Origin: Hyphomicrobiales bacterium
Lineage (GTDB): Bacteria; Pseudomonadota; Alphaproteobacteria; Rhizobiales; Xanthobacteraceae
Reading direction: 5' to 3'
NCBI GenBank assembly: GCA_021323775.1
Contig: JAJPKK010000326.1
Span: 1-64,000, forward strand
DNA length: 64,000 bases
Under the pieces are notes generated by a model, which searched no databases, was not told the DNA's origin, and saw only the letters and a list, made by a program, of their open reading frames with translations. The translations under genes were made by a program, and so were the position numbers. Positions 50,749 through 59,350 of the stretch are shown here, one piece after another (within the stretch, counting starts at the first letter, position 1; every line of letters begins with the position of its first letter).

Positions 50749-51510
50749 GCCCTCGGCGAACCGCGGCGAGGTCCGGCCGCGTGGGCAAACGCGGAGCGAC
50801 GCCGTGCCAGAGTTTCAACATCCGGGCCGCGTTTGCCCACCCTACGAAGCTGCCCTGAAACACCGTAGGTGGGGCAACGGCGGCCGATGCGCCGCATTCC
50901 GGCACGACGATGCGCCGCCGTTGCCCACGCGGTCCGAGGTTGCCCTCGGCGAACCGCGGCGAGGTCCGGCCGCGTGGGCAAACGCGGAGCGACGCCGTGC
51001 CAGAATTTCAACATCCGGGCCGCGTTTGCCCACCCTACGAAGCTGCCCTGAAACACCGTAGGGTGGGCAACGGCGGCCGATGCGCCGCATTCCGGCACGG
51101 CGATGCGCCGCCGTTGCCCACGCGGTCCGAGGTTGCCCTCGGCGAACCGCGGCGAGGCCCGACAGCGTGGGCAAACGCGGATCGCCGCCGTGCCGGATTT
51201 TCACCGCCTCGGCCGCATTTGCCCACCCTACGAGACACCGTAGGGTGGGCAACGGCGGCCCCGGCGCTTCATCTTGGCGCGGCGCAGGAGCCGCCGTTGC
51301 CCACGCGGTCCGCCCGTGCGCACGGCGAACCGCGGCGAGGCCCGACAGCGTGGGCAAACGCGGATCGACGCCGTGCTGGATTTTCACCGCCTCGGCCGCG
51401 TTTGCCCACCCTACGAGACACCGTAGGGTGGGCAACGGCGGCCCCGGCGCTTCATCGGGGCGCGGCGCAAGACCCGCCGTTGCCCACGCGGTCCGAGGTT
51501 GCACCGTTTC
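50747..51510. repeat. Tandem array of four ~193/193/183/183 bp units, each containing nested inverted repeats
   Basis: GGCGAACCGCGGCGAGG recurs at 50755, 50948, 51141 and 51324; each unit has CGTGGGCAAACGCGG...CCGCGTTTGCCCACCCTACG and GTAGGGTGGGCAACGGCGG...CCGCCGTTGCCCACGCGG. Confidence 0.92.
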
Positions 51511-51513
51511 CTC

Positions 51514-51653
51514 GTCCCGACCTACCTTCGGCAGCACGCCGCGCGCAGCCGCCGTCAAGGAGGGCCGTCGCGCGCCTATCTCCACACGATCAGCGCTTCC
51601 AGGCCATCCTTGACGGCGGCGAGCACGGTGTCATGCTGAAGGTAGGTCGGGAC
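51514..51653. repeat. Imperfect long inverted repeat, arms ~50 bp
   Basis: GTCCCGACCTACCTTCGGCA...GCCGCCGTCAAGGAGGGC versus reverse complement GTCCCGACCTACCTTCAGCA...GCCGCCGTCAAGGATGGC. Confidence 0.75.
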
Positions 51654-51737
51654 ACCATGTGGGGGGCCTTGCGAGCAAGTTAACGCTCGCAGGGAAATGA
51701 CTTCAGAGAGGCGGCCGGTTGCGTTATCGTAAGAGAA

Positions 51738-52742
51738 GTGTTGCATGAAAGGGCGCCGACCGAATTGAACATGCTGCGGCGACAGTCGAGCGGCGAACTC
51801 GCCCTGCCCGGACCGCATCCGGAAGACCGGCTCTCGATCGGCCTCGTGTTGGGCGGCGGCGCCGCCCGCGGGTTTGCGCATATCGGGGTGCTGCGCACTC
51901 TGATGGCCCACGGCATCCGTCCTGACGTGATTGCCGGCACCTCGATCGGCGCCGTCGTCGCAGGACTCTACGCGGCGGGGGAACTGGACGCATTCGAGGA
52001 TTGGTCTCGCCAACTGACCCGCCGGCGCGTGCTCGGCTATCTCGACTTCCGTCTCGGAGGCTCCGGACTGATCGGCGGCGGGCGCCTCGCGGCGAAGCTT
52101 GAGGAGGTCCTCGGCGATACGAGCTTCGCGGATGTGCCGATGCGCCTCGCTGCGATCGCCACCGAGATCGGCACCGGGCATGAAATCTGGCTGACGCGGG
52201 GCCGCTTATCTGAAGCGATGGCTGCCTCTTACGCATTGCCGGGCATCTTCCCGCCCAAGCTGATCGGCGGCCGCTGGCTCATGGACGGCGCGATGGTCAA
52301 TCCGCTGCCGATCTCGGCGGCGCGTGCGCTGGGCGCGCGGCTCGTCATCGCCATCAACCTCAACGCCGACAATTTCGGCCGCGGCACCATCATTCAGGAT
52401 CATGGCCCTGATGCCGCGGATGATGCGCGGCGCGCCCAGCATGAGCTCGCCCGTCAACGGAGCAGCGTCTTTCGCCCCGACCGGTTGCTTCGCCGCCAGT
52501 TCTTCGGAGCGCCTGACGGGCCGGGCCTGTCGACCGTCATGATCGAGGCGTTCCAGGTCATGCAGGACCGCATCACCCGCTCCCGCCTTGCCGGCGATCC
52601 GCCCGATGTCATGATCAGTCCGCGCCTCGCACGCATAAATCTCTTTGACTTCCATCGCGCTGCCGAAATTATCGCGATTGGCGCGGAAGCCGCTGAAAAG
52701 TCGATCGAGACGATCTCCGAGTCGATCGCCGCGTTGAGCTAG
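51738..52742 (+). CDS. Patatin-like phospholipase family protein (RssA-like)
   Basis: LVLGGGAARGFAHIGVL, GTSIGAVVAGLYAAG, DGAMVNPLP. Confidence 0.9.
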   Translation: MLHERAPTELNMLRRQSSGELALPGPHPEDRLSIGLVLGGGAARGFAHIGVLRTLMAHGIRPDVIAGTSIGAVVAGLYAAGELDAFEDWSRQLTRRRVLGYLDFRLGGSGLIGGGRLAAKLEEVLGDTSFADVPMRLAAIATEIGTGHEIWLTRGRLSEAMAASYALPGIFPPKLIGGRWLMDGAMVNPLPISAARALGARLVIAINLNADNFGRGTIIQDHGPDAADDARRAQHELARQRSSVFRPDRLLRRQFFGAPDGPGLSTVMIEAFQVMQDRITRSRLAGDPPDVMISPRLARINLFDFHRAAEIIAIGAEAAEKSIETISESIAALS

Positions 52743-53170
52743 GCCGTGCGAATATATTCGCGCAGCGCGTTCTGCTCGTGCTCAAGCTCGCCCAATCTCG
52801 CCTTGACCACGTCGCCGATCGACACGATGCCGACGAGCCTTCCGTGTTCGATCACCGGAACGTGCCGGAACCTTCCGCTGGTGATGCGCTCCATGATTTC
52901 GGCGATGGTCTCGTTGCGATCGCAGGTGACGACCCGGCGGGTCATGACCTCGGCCACGGGGGCCCCGAGCGCCGCCGGACCTTTCTCGTCGAGCACGCGC
53001 ACAATGTCGCGCTCGGAGATGATGCCGACGATGCGGTGTTCGGCGCCGGTCACGAGCAACGCGCCGATGCGGTGCTGCGCCAGCCTCCGCACCGCCGCCG
53101 CAAGCGTCGCGGTCGGCTCGATCGTGATGACCTGATTGCCTTTATGTCGGAGTATGTCGTTGACTGTCAT
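52739..53170 (-). CDS. Tandem CBS-domain protein
   Basis: ITIEPTATLAAAVRRLAQHRIGALLV...GIISERDIVRVL...VTCDRNETIAEIMERITSGRFRHVPVIEHGRLVGIVSIGDVVKARL. Confidence 0.92.
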   Translation of the reverse strand: MTVNDILRHKGNQVITIEPTATLAAAVRRLAQHRIGALLVTGAEHRIVGIISERDIVRVLDEKGPAALGAPVAEVMTRRVVTCDRNETIAEIMERITSGRFRHVPVIEHGRLVGIVSIGDVVKARLGELEHEQNALREYIRTA

Positions 53171-53457
53171 GGACAGCCTCCATGCTGCTCTGCGCGCTCC
53201 CGCGCACGTTTTGACGCTGAACGACGAACTCCACGACCCCGAAACATCTTCGGCCCGTCGGCGCGAGCACGCAACAATGAAGATCGCGGCGCGTCATGCG
53301 ATGCAACGACGCGGCGCCGGGGGCGCGTCAAAACGGCCGCGTCGCCGTGTGGCGGATTACGCTGACGCTGATCCGCCCTGCGCGGCTGCGTCGGTGCTGG
53401 ATCGGATAGAGCCGCGGGGCGGGTTAGCAAGAGCCGGGACGGGCAGAGGGCGGCGCG

Positions 53458-54201
53458 CTAGTCCTGCGCGGCTCCGGCCGGCTGCGACGGAACCGGATCG
53501 AAAAGCCGGAACAGCAGCAGGCCGGCGACGAATCCGCCGATATGGGCCTGCCAGGCGATGCTCTGCTCGCCGCCCGGCACCCCGACGGAACCGACGCCGA
53601 ACAGGAGGTTCAGCCCGAACCAGGCCAGCAGGAAAATCAAGATGCGCGGATCGCGCAACGCGGCCGACAGCGGCGCCGCCGGCACCAGATAAGCCGCCGG
53701 ATCCTCGCTGCGGAACATCGCGAGCGGTCCGCCGCGCTGAAATGCAAACCGGATTGCGCCTGCCATGAAGCCGGAAACCGCCGCGGATGCCCCTATCATT
53801 GGCATCAACTCCCCCCAATGGGTGACAAGATGCGCAAGCGCGCCGGCCGCAGCCGTCGCCACAAAAAAGCCGATGACGCGCAAGGTTCCGAACCGTCGCG
53901 CTACAGCGCTGCCGAACGGCAGGAACCAGACGGAATTCATGCCGAGATGCAGGGTGTCGCCGTGAATGAACGCATAGGTCACGAAGGTCCAGATGTCCGC
54001 GCCTGTTCCGCCGGGAAAATTCCCCACCAGCCGCAGCGAGCTGTCGTAACGGGCCGGAACGAACGCGAAGTAGTACAGGAACGTAATGTCCTCCTCGCTG
54101 GACAGCAAAAACTCCTCGCCCGCCAGTACGAGGACGCATATCCCGATGATCGCCAGCACGATGGCCGGGACATTGAAGATCGGCTCAGAGGTTCTGCTCA
54201 C
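53458..54201 (-). CDS. Rhomboid family intramembrane serine protease
   Basis: HLGMNSVWFLPFG, GASAAVSGFMAGAIRF (catalytic Ser), HIGGFVAGLLLF (catalytic His). Confidence 0.92.
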   Translation of the reverse strand: MSRTSEPIFNVPAIVLAIIGICVLVLAGEEFLLSSEEDITFLYYFAFVPARYDSSLRLVGNFPGGTGADIWTFVTYAFIHGDTLHLGMNSVWFLPFGSAVARRFGTLRVIGFFVATAAAGALAHLVTHWGELMPMIGASAAVSGFMAGAIRFAFQRGGPLAMFRSEDPAAYLVPAAPLSAALRDPRILIFLLAWFGLNLLFGVGSVGVPGGEQSIAWQAHIGGFVAGLLLFRLFDPVPSQPAGAAQD

Positions 54202-54287
54202 AAGGGCTCCTCACAGCGGCAGGCAGCAATAGGCTGTCCGACCGTTTGCCGCAAGCCTGCGCCAGCCTGGCCATTCGCATCCCCCTT

Positions 54288-54320
54288 CCTCCCCCCCGCT
54301 TGCGGGGGGGGGGGGAGGGG
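54288..54320. repeat. Palindromic C/G-rich element with a G12 homopolymer
   Basis: CTTCCTCCCCCCCGCTTGCGGGGGGGGGGGGAGGGG. Confidence 0.75.
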
Positions 54321-54485
54321 AGACGGATTCGCGGGTCAAGTCCGCGGATGACGCCAAGGCGGGCAAACCCGTTGAGAAGAAGCTGCAGCCTATGTCGAAA
54401 ATGCGCGCTCCACTCCGATTTTGCGCTATTGATCTCCCGCATCGCGGTTGCGCGTGCGTGGCGCATGCTTTGAGGGGAGAAACAG

Positions 54486-55478
54486 TTGAGCGATCATGTC
54501 ATCATTGAGACCCGTCAGGTGGGCTCGGCTAAAGTCTCAGCCATCGGCTTCGGCTGCATGTCGCTGTCCAACGTGTATGGACCCAGCGACGATGCTGCAG
54601 GAATTGAGCTGATCCATGACGCGATCGACCGCGGGGTGACGCTGTTCGACAGCTCGGACATGTATGGCTTCGGGCACAATGAAACGCTGCTCGGCCAGGC
54701 GATCGCGGGGCGGCGCGCGGAGGTGTTCGTCGCTACCAAATTCGGCAATCTCGGCGGCCGGGGCGGCAAAGTCGCGGACGGGCGGCCTGAGTTCGTGATC
54801 AGCTCCTGCGAGGCGAGCCTCAAGCGCCTCGGCGTCGAGGCGATCGATCTGTATTATCAGCACCGCGTCGACCCCACCGTGCCGATCGAGGAGACGGTCG
54901 GCGCCATGGCGCGCCTGGTGGAGGCCGGCAAGGTCCGCTTTCTCGGCCTCAGCGAGGCGCGCCCCGAAACCATCCGCCGCGCCAACAGCGTCCATCAGAT
55001 CGCCGCCGTGCAAAACGAATACTCGCTCCTCTACCGGGTCGAGGGCGAAGAAACGCTGCGCACCACGCGGGAACTCGCCATTGCCTTCGTGGCCTACGCG
55101 CCGCTGGGCCGAGGTTTGCTGACCGCCAGGGTCGAAGAACCCGCGAGCCTGGCCGAGACGGATACAAGGCGACGCCATCCGCGCTTTGCGGACGGCAACC
55201 TGACGCACAACCTCGATCTCGTTCGCCGCATCGAGACGATCGCGCAACGCAAGAACTGCACGCCCGGCCAGCTCGCGCTGGCGTGGCTCCTCGCTCAGGG
55301 GCCGGATATTATTCCGATTCCGGGAACCAAGCGGAAGGAACGATTGGCGGAGAACCTGGGCGCGCTGCGAGTCGAGTTGAGCGAAGCCGACGTGGCCGAA
55401 ATCTCGGCCGCGATACCGCCCGGAGCGGCGGCGGGAACGCGTTATCCGGAAGGGCAGATGAAGAGCGTGTTTTTGTAG
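54486..55478 (+). CDS. Aldo/keto reductase
   Basis: IGFGCMSLSNVYGPSDD, LFDSSDMYGFGHNETLLGQAI, DLYYQHRVDPTVPIEETV; catalytic Tyr/Asp/His pattern. Confidence 0.95.
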   Translation: MSDHVIIETRQVGSAKVSAIGFGCMSLSNVYGPSDDAAGIELIHDAIDRGVTLFDSSDMYGFGHNETLLGQAIAGRRAEVFVATKFGNLGGRGGKVADGRPEFVISSCEASLKRLGVEAIDLYYQHRVDPTVPIEETVGAMARLVEAGKVRFLGLSEARPETIRRANSVHQIAAVQNEYSLLYRVEGEETLRTTRELAIAFVAYAPLGRGLLTARVEEPASLAETDTRRRHPRFADGNLTHNLDLVRRIETIAQRKNCTPGQLALAWLLAQGPDIIPIPGTKRKERLAENLGALRVELSEADVAEISAAIPPGAAAGTRYPEGQMKSVFL

Positions 55479-55655
55479 ACCCCACGAGCATCGGATGACA
55501 GAGCTGATAGCCGCTGGTGACCCCGCCGCCGCCGCTACATCCCGATCGGCAACGCCCGTCGCCAAAATTGTGTTACTTGTCAGCCGAATCTTCGAGACAA
55601 AGGCAACGCCGCATTTGCATCGATTTGCGTCAGCCCCACTGCGCAGCCGGCTCTC

Positions 55656-56963
55656 TCACACCACCACCTCCCTTTCGACCCGCCCCGCCCCGCCGAACAC
55701 CCGCAGATAGCGCGCGATCTCCTCCGGCGTGCCGGTTGCCTTCCTGGGGTTGTCCGACAGTTTCACCGCCGGCCGGCCGTTGGCGGCCGTGACCTTGCAG
55801 ACCAGCGAGATAGCCCGCAGGCCATCGTCGTGTTGCGGGGCGCAGCAGTCGAAATCATTGGTCAGGTTGGTGCCCCAGCCGAAGCTCATGCGCGTCTTTC
55901 CCTCGAAATGCCGGTAGGTGGAGACAATGGTGTCGGCGTCGAGCGCATCGGAAAACACGAGTAACTTCTCGCGCGGATCGCGGCCCTTCTGTTTCCACCA
56001 CGCGATGATCTCCTCCCCGCCCTCGATCGGCGGCGCCGAGTCCGGGCGGAAGCCGGTCCAGTCGGCTACCCACTCGGGCGCGTCGCGCAGGAATGCGGTG
56101 GTGCCGAAGGTGTCGGGCAGCACGATCAGGAGGTTGCCGCCGTAGTAGCGCTCCCAGTCGCGCAGCACCTGGTAGGGCGCGGCCCTAAGCTCGTCATCGT
56201 TCTTGGCGAGCGCCGCCAGCACCATGGGGAGTTCATGAGCGTTGGTGCCGATCGCCTCAAGGTCTGAGTCCATAGCGAGCAGCACGTTGCTGGTGCCGAT
56301 AAAGGCCTCGCCGAGCCCCTCTTTCAGCGCCTCGACGCACCAGCGCTGCCACAAAAAGCCGTGCCGCCGGCGGGTGCCGAAGTCCGAAATGCGCAAGGCA
56401 GGCAGCTCCCTCAGCCGCTCCACCTTCGACCACAGTTTGGCCTTGGCGCGGGCATAGAGCACGTCGAGGGTGAAGCGGCCGTACTTGCGGAGCGCGGCGC
56501 GCGAGCGCAGTTCGTTGATGATGGCGAGCGCTGGAATCTCCCACATGGTGGTGTGCGTCCAGGGCCCGTCGAAGTGCAGCTCATACTGGCCATCGACGCG
56601 ATGCAGCTCGTATTCGGGCAACTGGAAATCCGCGAGCCAGGCGAGAAATTTCGGATCGAAAATCTGCGCGCGGCCGTAGAAGGTGTTGCCGGCAAGCCAG
56701 ATCATCTCTTTCTTGCTGAAGCGCAGCGCGCGCGCATGGTCGAGCTGGTCGCGCAGTTCCCGCTCGTCTATTTCCTCGGCAACGCGCACCCGCCTGGTGC
56801 GGTTGATCAGCGAAAATGTCACCCGGATATCGCGATAGAGGCCCCAGATCATCTGCAGCATCATGAGCTTGTAGAAATCGGTGTCGAGCAGGCTGCGGAT
56901 GATCGGATCAAGCTTGAAAGTGTGGTCGTAGACCCGTTTGGCGATGTCGGTCGAAATGGTCAC
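55656..56963 (-). CDS. pncB: Nicotinate phosphoribosyltransferase (GTG start)
   Basis: [72 protein letters not shown]. Confidence 0.95.
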   Translation of the reverse strand: MTISTDIAKRVYDHTFKLDPIIRSLLDTDFYKLMMLQMIWGLYRDIRVTFSLINRTRRVRVAEEIDERELRDQLDHARALRFSKKEMIWLAGNTFYGRAQIFDPKFLAWLADFQLPEYELHRVDGQYELHFDGPWTHTTMWEIPALAIINELRSRAALRKYGRFTLDVLYARAKAKLWSKVERLRELPALRISDFGTRRRHGFLWQRWCVEALKEGLGEAFIGTSNVLLAMDSDLEAIGTNAHELPMVLAALAKNDDELRAAPYQVLRDWERYYGGNLLIVLPDTFGTTAFLRDAPEWVADWTGFRPDSAPPIEGGEEIIAWWKQKGRDPREKLLVFSDALDADTIVSTYRHFEGKTRMSFGWGTNLTNDFDCCAPQHDDGLRAISLVCKVTAANGRPAVKLSDNPRKATGTPEEIARYLRVFGGAGRVEREVVV

Positions 56964-57279
56964 GATGGTCGTTCTCCGCCATAAGGGCGTACTGCGATGA
57001 GGATGAACGACATCCGCGCCCTGGCTGCGAGGCGACCGGTGCGCAGCGCTTCCTCCGCATCGCAAAAGTTGGCCCGATGGGCCGCAGCGTCAAGCCGCGC
57101 TGGTCGCGTCAGCCCATCACGACTTATTTCCGCACGCGGTCAGGCCGTGACCGCCGCCGCGAAGCTTGCCGGTTCGTCCAGCGCGGGTTGAGCGTCAGCA
57201 AAACCCGGGCGCAACCTTGCCGGGCCGGCAGGCCGGTCCCGGATTTCGCTTCGCGCAATCCGGGCTACATGTCCCGCTG

Positions 57280-59019
57280 TCACAACCCAAACACATACAA
57301 CACCGTCGCATTGCGCTGTTCCTTGACTTCCGGCGAGTTCGCGAGCGTTCGCTTGCCCGTGGCGTAGAGGCCGGACGCAATTGCGACGTACTGCTTGCCG
57401 TTCACCTCGAACGTCATCGGCGGGGCGTTGAAGCCGGCGCCCAGATTGAGCTTCCACAGCTCCTCAAGCGTCGTGTCGTCATAGGCCGCCACTGTGCCGT
57501 CGGTCAGGCCGACGAACACCAGCCCGCCGGCGGTCGCGAGCGTGCCGCTGACGTTGGGGTAGCGCAGGTGGACTTTTCTCCTGATCTCGCCCGCGATCGG
57601 GTCGAATGCAATCAGGTCGCTCTCAAGCCGGTCGGCGGTCGAGCGCGTGCCGCCGTTCCAGCCCCTTTCCCTGGAATGCATGGCGATGTCGATCTTCACG
57701 TCATCGCATCCGGTCAGAGCCGGCACATAGAGAAGCCTTGTCTTCGGGCTGTAGCTCGACGGCCAATAGTTGTTGCCGCCCAGGATGGTCGGGCACACTT
57801 TCTTGACTGGATCGTTCGGCGCGGTGTGAATGGCTATTCCGGAATAGGTCTGGATGTCCTTTGTGGGGTCATAGTCGAGCGGCTTGCCGGTCTTCTGGTC
57901 GATGCCCTTGGTCCAGTTGATATTGTCCAGGTAGGGCTTGGCGCCGATGATCTGGCCGTTGTTGCGGTCCATCGTATAGACGAAGCCGTTGCGGGCCGAA
58001 TGGGTGATGAGCTTGCGCGGCTGGCCGGCCACCTCGGCGTCGATCAGGATGTGGGTTCCGGCCTCATCGAAGTCCCACTGGTCGCCGGGCGTGTACTGGA
58101 AATACCAATTCATGCGGCCGGTGTCCGGATCCCAGGAGATGGCGCTGTTGGTGTAGAGATTGTCGCCCGGCCGGTAGGTCGGGTCGAACATCGGCACCGG
58201 GTTGCCGGTTCCCCAGATCGTCTGATTGGTGTCCGGGTCGTAGGTGCCGGTGACCCAGACGGCCGCCCCGCCGGTCTGCCAGGCATTGTTGGGGCCTTTC
58301 CAGGTCTCGGCTCCCGGCTCGCCCGGCGCCGGCACGGTGTATTTCAGCCAAACGCGCTTGCCCGTCGCGGCATCGAGCGCGGCGATCCAGTCGCGGATGC
58401 CGGCCCCGCTGTTCGCGGCGCCGACGATGATCTTGTCCTTGATGGCGAGAGGCGCCGTCGTAATGACCACGCTCGCGATATCCGGGAAGGTCGTCTCCCA
58501 CACGACCTTGCCGGTCTCCTTGTCGGTGGCGATGACCCGCCCCGGGCTGTTGGCGGCTGTGATGACCACGCTGCCCCACAGGGCGGCGCCGCGGCTCTGG
58601 CGCTGCTGCTCCTGCTTGGGGTCCATGCGCCAGAGGATGCGGCCGGCATCGCCGGACGTGCCGTCGATCTTGTAGAGCACGCCCCAGGAGTCCGTGATGT
58701 AGAGGAAGCCGTCCTCCGCGAGCGGCGTCGCCTCATTGAACTCGTTGCCGGCGCCGCCGCCGAGCGGAACCGCGTAAGCGAGCCGCAGCGCCTTGACGTT
58801 ATCGCGATTGATGCGCGTGAGCGGCGAAAACCGCTGCCCGTCATAGGTGCGGTGGTTCATCAGCCAGTTCTGCGGTTCCGGATTGGCAAGCCGCTGCGGC
58901 GTCACATCCGCCGCCACCGCGGGCGCCGGCAGCGCAATGGCGCCTGAGAGCAGCAAGCTGCGCGATAACTGCCGGCGAAACCACCGCCGAGGATGCAAAT
59001 GTCGACGATCCGACTGCAT
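57280..59019 (-). CDS. PQQ-dependent dehydrogenase, methanol/ethanol family
   Basis: NWLMNHRTYDGQRFSPLTRINRDNVKALRLAY; WDPDTGRMNWYFQYTPGDQWDFDEAGTHILID; NYWPSSYSPKTRLLYVPA. Confidence 0.92.
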   Translation of the reverse strand: MQSDRRHLHPRRWFRRQLSRSLLLSGAIALPAPAVAADVTPQRLANPEPQNWLMNHRTYDGQRFSPLTRINRDNVKALRLAYAVPLGGGAGNEFNEATPLAEDGFLYITDSWGVLYKIDGTSGDAGRILWRMDPKQEQQRQSRGAALWGSVVITAANSPGRVIATDKETGKVVWETTFPDIASVVITTAPLAIKDKIIVGAANSGAGIRDWIAALDAATGKRVWLKYTVPAPGEPGAETWKGPNNAWQTGGAAVWVTGTYDPDTNQTIWGTGNPVPMFDPTYRPGDNLYTNSAISWDPDTGRMNWYFQYTPGDQWDFDEAGTHILIDAEVAGQPRKLITHSARNGFVYTMDRNNGQIIGAKPYLDNINWTKGIDQKTGKPLDYDPTKDIQTYSGIAIHTAPNDPVKKVCPTILGGNNYWPSSYSPKTRLLYVPALTGCDDVKIDIAMHSRERGWNGGTRSTADRLESDLIAFDPIAGEIRRKVHLRYPNVSGTLATAGGLVFVGLTDGTVAAYDDTTLEELWKLNLGAGFNAPPMTFEVNGKQYVAIASGLYATGKRTLANSPEVKEQRNATVLYVFGL

Positions 59020-59119
59020 GGCGACCTCCCTGATGCGCTTTTTGTGATCCTACAACCTGGCATGCTGAAATTAAACGAGCGCGGCGGCGCTCTCTTTTTC
59101 GCTTCCTCTCATCGGCCGG

Positions 59120-59200
59120 AGCCTCGGAGCAGCCCGGATGGAGCAAAGCGACATCCGGGAACGCCCTGTGCCGCATTTCGCTTCGCTCAATGCGGCCGCA
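59120..59200. repeat. Dispersed repeat, inverted copy of the element at 36.43 kb
   Basis: GGAGCAAAGCGACATCCGGGAACGCCCTGTGCCGCATTTCGCTTCGCTCAATGC. Confidence 0.75.
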
Positions 59201-59350
59201 ATCCCATGCCGCCCTGCGGCGGCTGTCTCGCCGCACCACAGAAAGACGGCCCGATGGCGATACAATTTGCGCGGGCAGGGCTTTCAAATCGCCGCCGCTT
59301 CACTATGTCTTTCAGATTGCACCGGCTCCCCCAACATCGAGAGGCCATGA

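Noticed and set aside
50747-51510. Repeat array considered as CRISPR
   Set aside because: Unit length ~190 bp with no short repeat/unique spacer alternation and no cas genes.
50532-51683. Several 60-257 aa ORFs on both strands in the repeat array (for example 50842..51585 and 50910..51683)
   Set aside because: Open frames arise from translating the tandem repeat; peptides are repeat translations such as VGWANAA and RVGKRG.
57166-58947. 593-aa plus-strand ORF opposite the PQQ dehydrogenase
   Set aside because: Shadow ORF; low-complexity Arg/Val/Gly composition.
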